Assembly (NCBI GenBank): GCA_025454715.1
Contig: JALONY010000167.1
Span: forward strand, 1 to 7,729
Direction of reading: 5' to 3'
Source: Anaerolineae bacterium
GTDB lineage: Bacteria; Chloroflexota; Anaerolineae; Aggregatilineales; Phototrophicaceae
DNA: 7,729 nucleotides
In this document: positions 6,160 through 7,729 of the stretch, one piece after another
Numbering within the stretch: position 1 is the first letter of the stretch
Layout of the letters: the number at the start of each line of letters is the position of its first letter
Notes under the pieces: generated by a model
What the model saw: the letters and a program-made list of their open reading frames with translations, nothing else
Told to the model about the DNA's origin: nothing
Databases searched by the model: none
Program-made: the position numbers and the translations under genes

Positions 6160-6955
6160 CCTCGGCCTCAAGGACGGCCTCGCCGAATTGCTCGACTCCA
6201 TCGTCGCCGCCGCCCCGGGCATCCCGTGGATTCGCGTCATGTACGCCTACCCGGGCTACGTCACCCCGCGCATGATGGACACCATGGCCAAGCACAAGCA
6301 AATCTTGCCCTATCTCGATATCCCGCTCCAGCACGGCCACCGCGAGACCCTCAAGCGGATGAAGCGCCCCGCCAACGTCGAATGGGTCTACGACACCATC
6401 GGCAAACTGCGCGAGTCCATGCCCGAGCTGGCCGTCCGCACCACCTTCATCGTCGGCTACCCGGGCGAGACCGACGAAGAGTTCGACGGCCTGATGAAGA
6501 TGGTCACCGACCTGCAATTCGATCGCGTCGGCGCCTTCAAATATTCCTACGAAATCGGCACCCCCAGCGCCAACCTCCCCAACCAAGTCTCTGACGAGGT
6601 CAAGCAAGCTCGCTGGGATCGCCTGATGGAAGTCCAACAAGGCATCAGCCTCGCCAAAAACCAACGCCTCATCGGCAAGACCCTCGAAATCTTGGTCGAA
6701 GGCCACGGCGAGGCCGAGGACGAGCACGGCAACGCCACCGGTAGCGCCCTCAGCCTCGGGCGTAGCTACCGCGACGCCCCCGAAATCGACGGTTATGTCA
6801 TCGTCGAGGGCGAGCTTCCGGTCGGCGAAATCGTCCCCGTCCGCATCACCGGTGCCACCACCTACGACCTGTTCGCCACCCCCGACCTCAACCAGCCCAT
6901 CGTCATCCGCCCGGGGCAAGTCTTCGGCGCAGGTGACCTGATGATGCCCGAGTAA
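6146..6955 (+). CDS. rimO: RimO C-terminal fragment, out of frame with the start
   Basis: These 269 codons begin at DYGYDLG and hold the C-terminal part of the radical-SAM barrel and the TRAM domain. They are highly conserved (KILPYLDIPLQH-type and RTTFIVGYPGETDEEF motifs, then DAPEIDGYVIVEG), which argues that the damage is recent or artefactual. No SD-preceded start is apparent. The first in-frame ATG is at 6239 (inside RVMYAYPGYV), deep in the barrel, so independent translation of a working protein is unlikely. Confidence 0.7.
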   Translation, partial: DYGYDLGLKDGLAELLDSIVAAAPGIPWIRVMYAYPGYVTPRMMDTMAKHKQILPYLDIPLQHGHRETLKRMKRPANVEWVYDTIGKLRESMPELAVRTTFIVGYPGETDEEFDGLMKMVTDLQFDRVGAFKYSYEIGTPSANLPNQVSDEVKQARWDRLMEVQQGISLAKNQRLIGKTLEILVEGHGEAEDEHGNATGSALSLGRSYRDAPEIDGYVIVEGELPVGEIVPVRITGATTYDLFATPDLNQPIVIRPGQVFGAGDLMMPE

Positions 6956-6972
6956 GGGTGACCACACCACCC

Positions 6973-7011
6973 AAAAACGCCCCTGTCGGGTCATCCGACA
7001 GGGGCGTTTTT
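6973..7011. terminator. Bidirectional terminator between rimO and polA
   Basis: A perfect 17-bp inverted repeat, 6973-6989 with 6995-7011, has a 5-base loop. It begins with five A and ends with five T around a GC-rich core (CGCCCCTGTCGG / CCGACAGGGGCG). The T-run serves rightward rimO transcription and the A-run serves leftward polA transcription. It starts 17 bases after the rimO stop and ends 6 bases before the polA stop. Confidence 0.96.
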
Positions 7012-7017
7012 AATCGG

Positions 7018-7729
<712 letters not shown>

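Larger units (their letters stand above)
5611..6955 (+). pseudogene. rimO: rimO, ribosomal protein S12 methylthiotransferase, disrupted by a frameshifting internal deletion
   Basis: RimO is a cytoplasmic radical-SAM enzyme with two 4Fe-4S clusters that methylthiolates an aspartate of ribosomal protein S12. GAGG (5602-5605) lies 5 bases before the ATG. The UPF0004 domain is intact with cluster cysteines C18 (LGCSKN), C54 (NTCGF) and C86 (AAGCL). The radical-SAM motif CRRPCAFC (C165, C169, C172) is present. After AIPKIKG (residue 179) the frame reads LRL and stops at 6159. The rest resumes one base out of register at 6146 with DYGYDLGLKDG. It continues through YLDIPLQHGH, RTTFIVGYPGET, FKYSYEIGTP and a TRAM domain (about the last 70 residues, GRSYRDAPEIDG) to the stop at 6953-6955. 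Against the remembered E. coli sequence, about 33 residues are missing at the junction (the SRP..DVL..A..L...GVKE...I.QDT segment), or about 101 bp of form 3k+2. Loss of barrel core means even a frameshifted product should be inactive. This is either a true pseudogene or an assembly error. Confidence 0.9.

Noticed and set aside
6130..6160. Programmed ribosomal frameshift in rimO
   Set aside because: A frame change alone would not restore the roughly 33 missing core residues, and no convincing slippery site with a downstream structure is seen.
6140..6994. 284-codon open frame antisense to rimO
   Set aside because: The opposite strand encodes conserved RimO and TRAM sequence. The antisense product is acidic, Gly/Val-rich and shows no recognisable domain.

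Overview
The window looks like a high-GC bacterial chromosome, most likely from a member of the Chloroflexota (Anaerolineae or a related class). The lineage is inferred from protein character: a Pol I C-terminus with the stretch around EQRSFAKRVNFGLIYGMGAF, a RodZ-like HTH/DUF4115 protein with a long Pro/Thr tail, and an 815-residue exported GPINYF/RRELAW membrane protein. No database search was possible. The content is housekeeping. I see no CRISPR array, transposase, prophage or toxin-antitoxin genes.

Layout. A leftward secreted protein (1-290) runs off the left edge. Divergent from it is a near-consensus promoter driving tRNA-Leu(CAG) at 459-542, closed by an intrinsic terminator. The terminator's T-tract runs into the promoter of a short FtsB/DivIC-like protein (607-1062), whose transcript is probably leaderless. 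A large exported protein with a central membrane hairpin follows (1105-3552). Next come a strong promoter, rplI (ribosomal protein L9, 3668-4204) and a terminator. Only 14 bases beyond that terminator starts a RodZ-like membrane-anchored HTH protein (4285-5508). A promoter and a leader with a hairpin precede rimO (5611-6955), which is broken. A 17-bp perfect bidirectional terminator separates rimO from the leftward 3' end of polA (7018-7729), which continues past the right edge.

The most notable observation is that two adjacent conserved genes, rimO and polA, each lack about 100-120 bp of core coding sequence. In rimO the loss comes right after the radical-SAM cysteine motif and shifts the frame. 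In polA the loss is in frame but removes all of polymerase motif A, including a catalytic aspartate. Everything on both sides of each junction is well conserved. Two such lesions within 1.5 kb, one in a normally crucial polymerase, point to recent gene decay or to an assembly or consensus error. Either way the annotation of both genes is affected.

A second global feature is strand asymmetry. Rightward genes use mostly C-ending codons and leftward genes mostly G-ending codons, so the + strand is C-rich whichever way it is read. This suggests the + strand is the lagging-strand side of a replichore.
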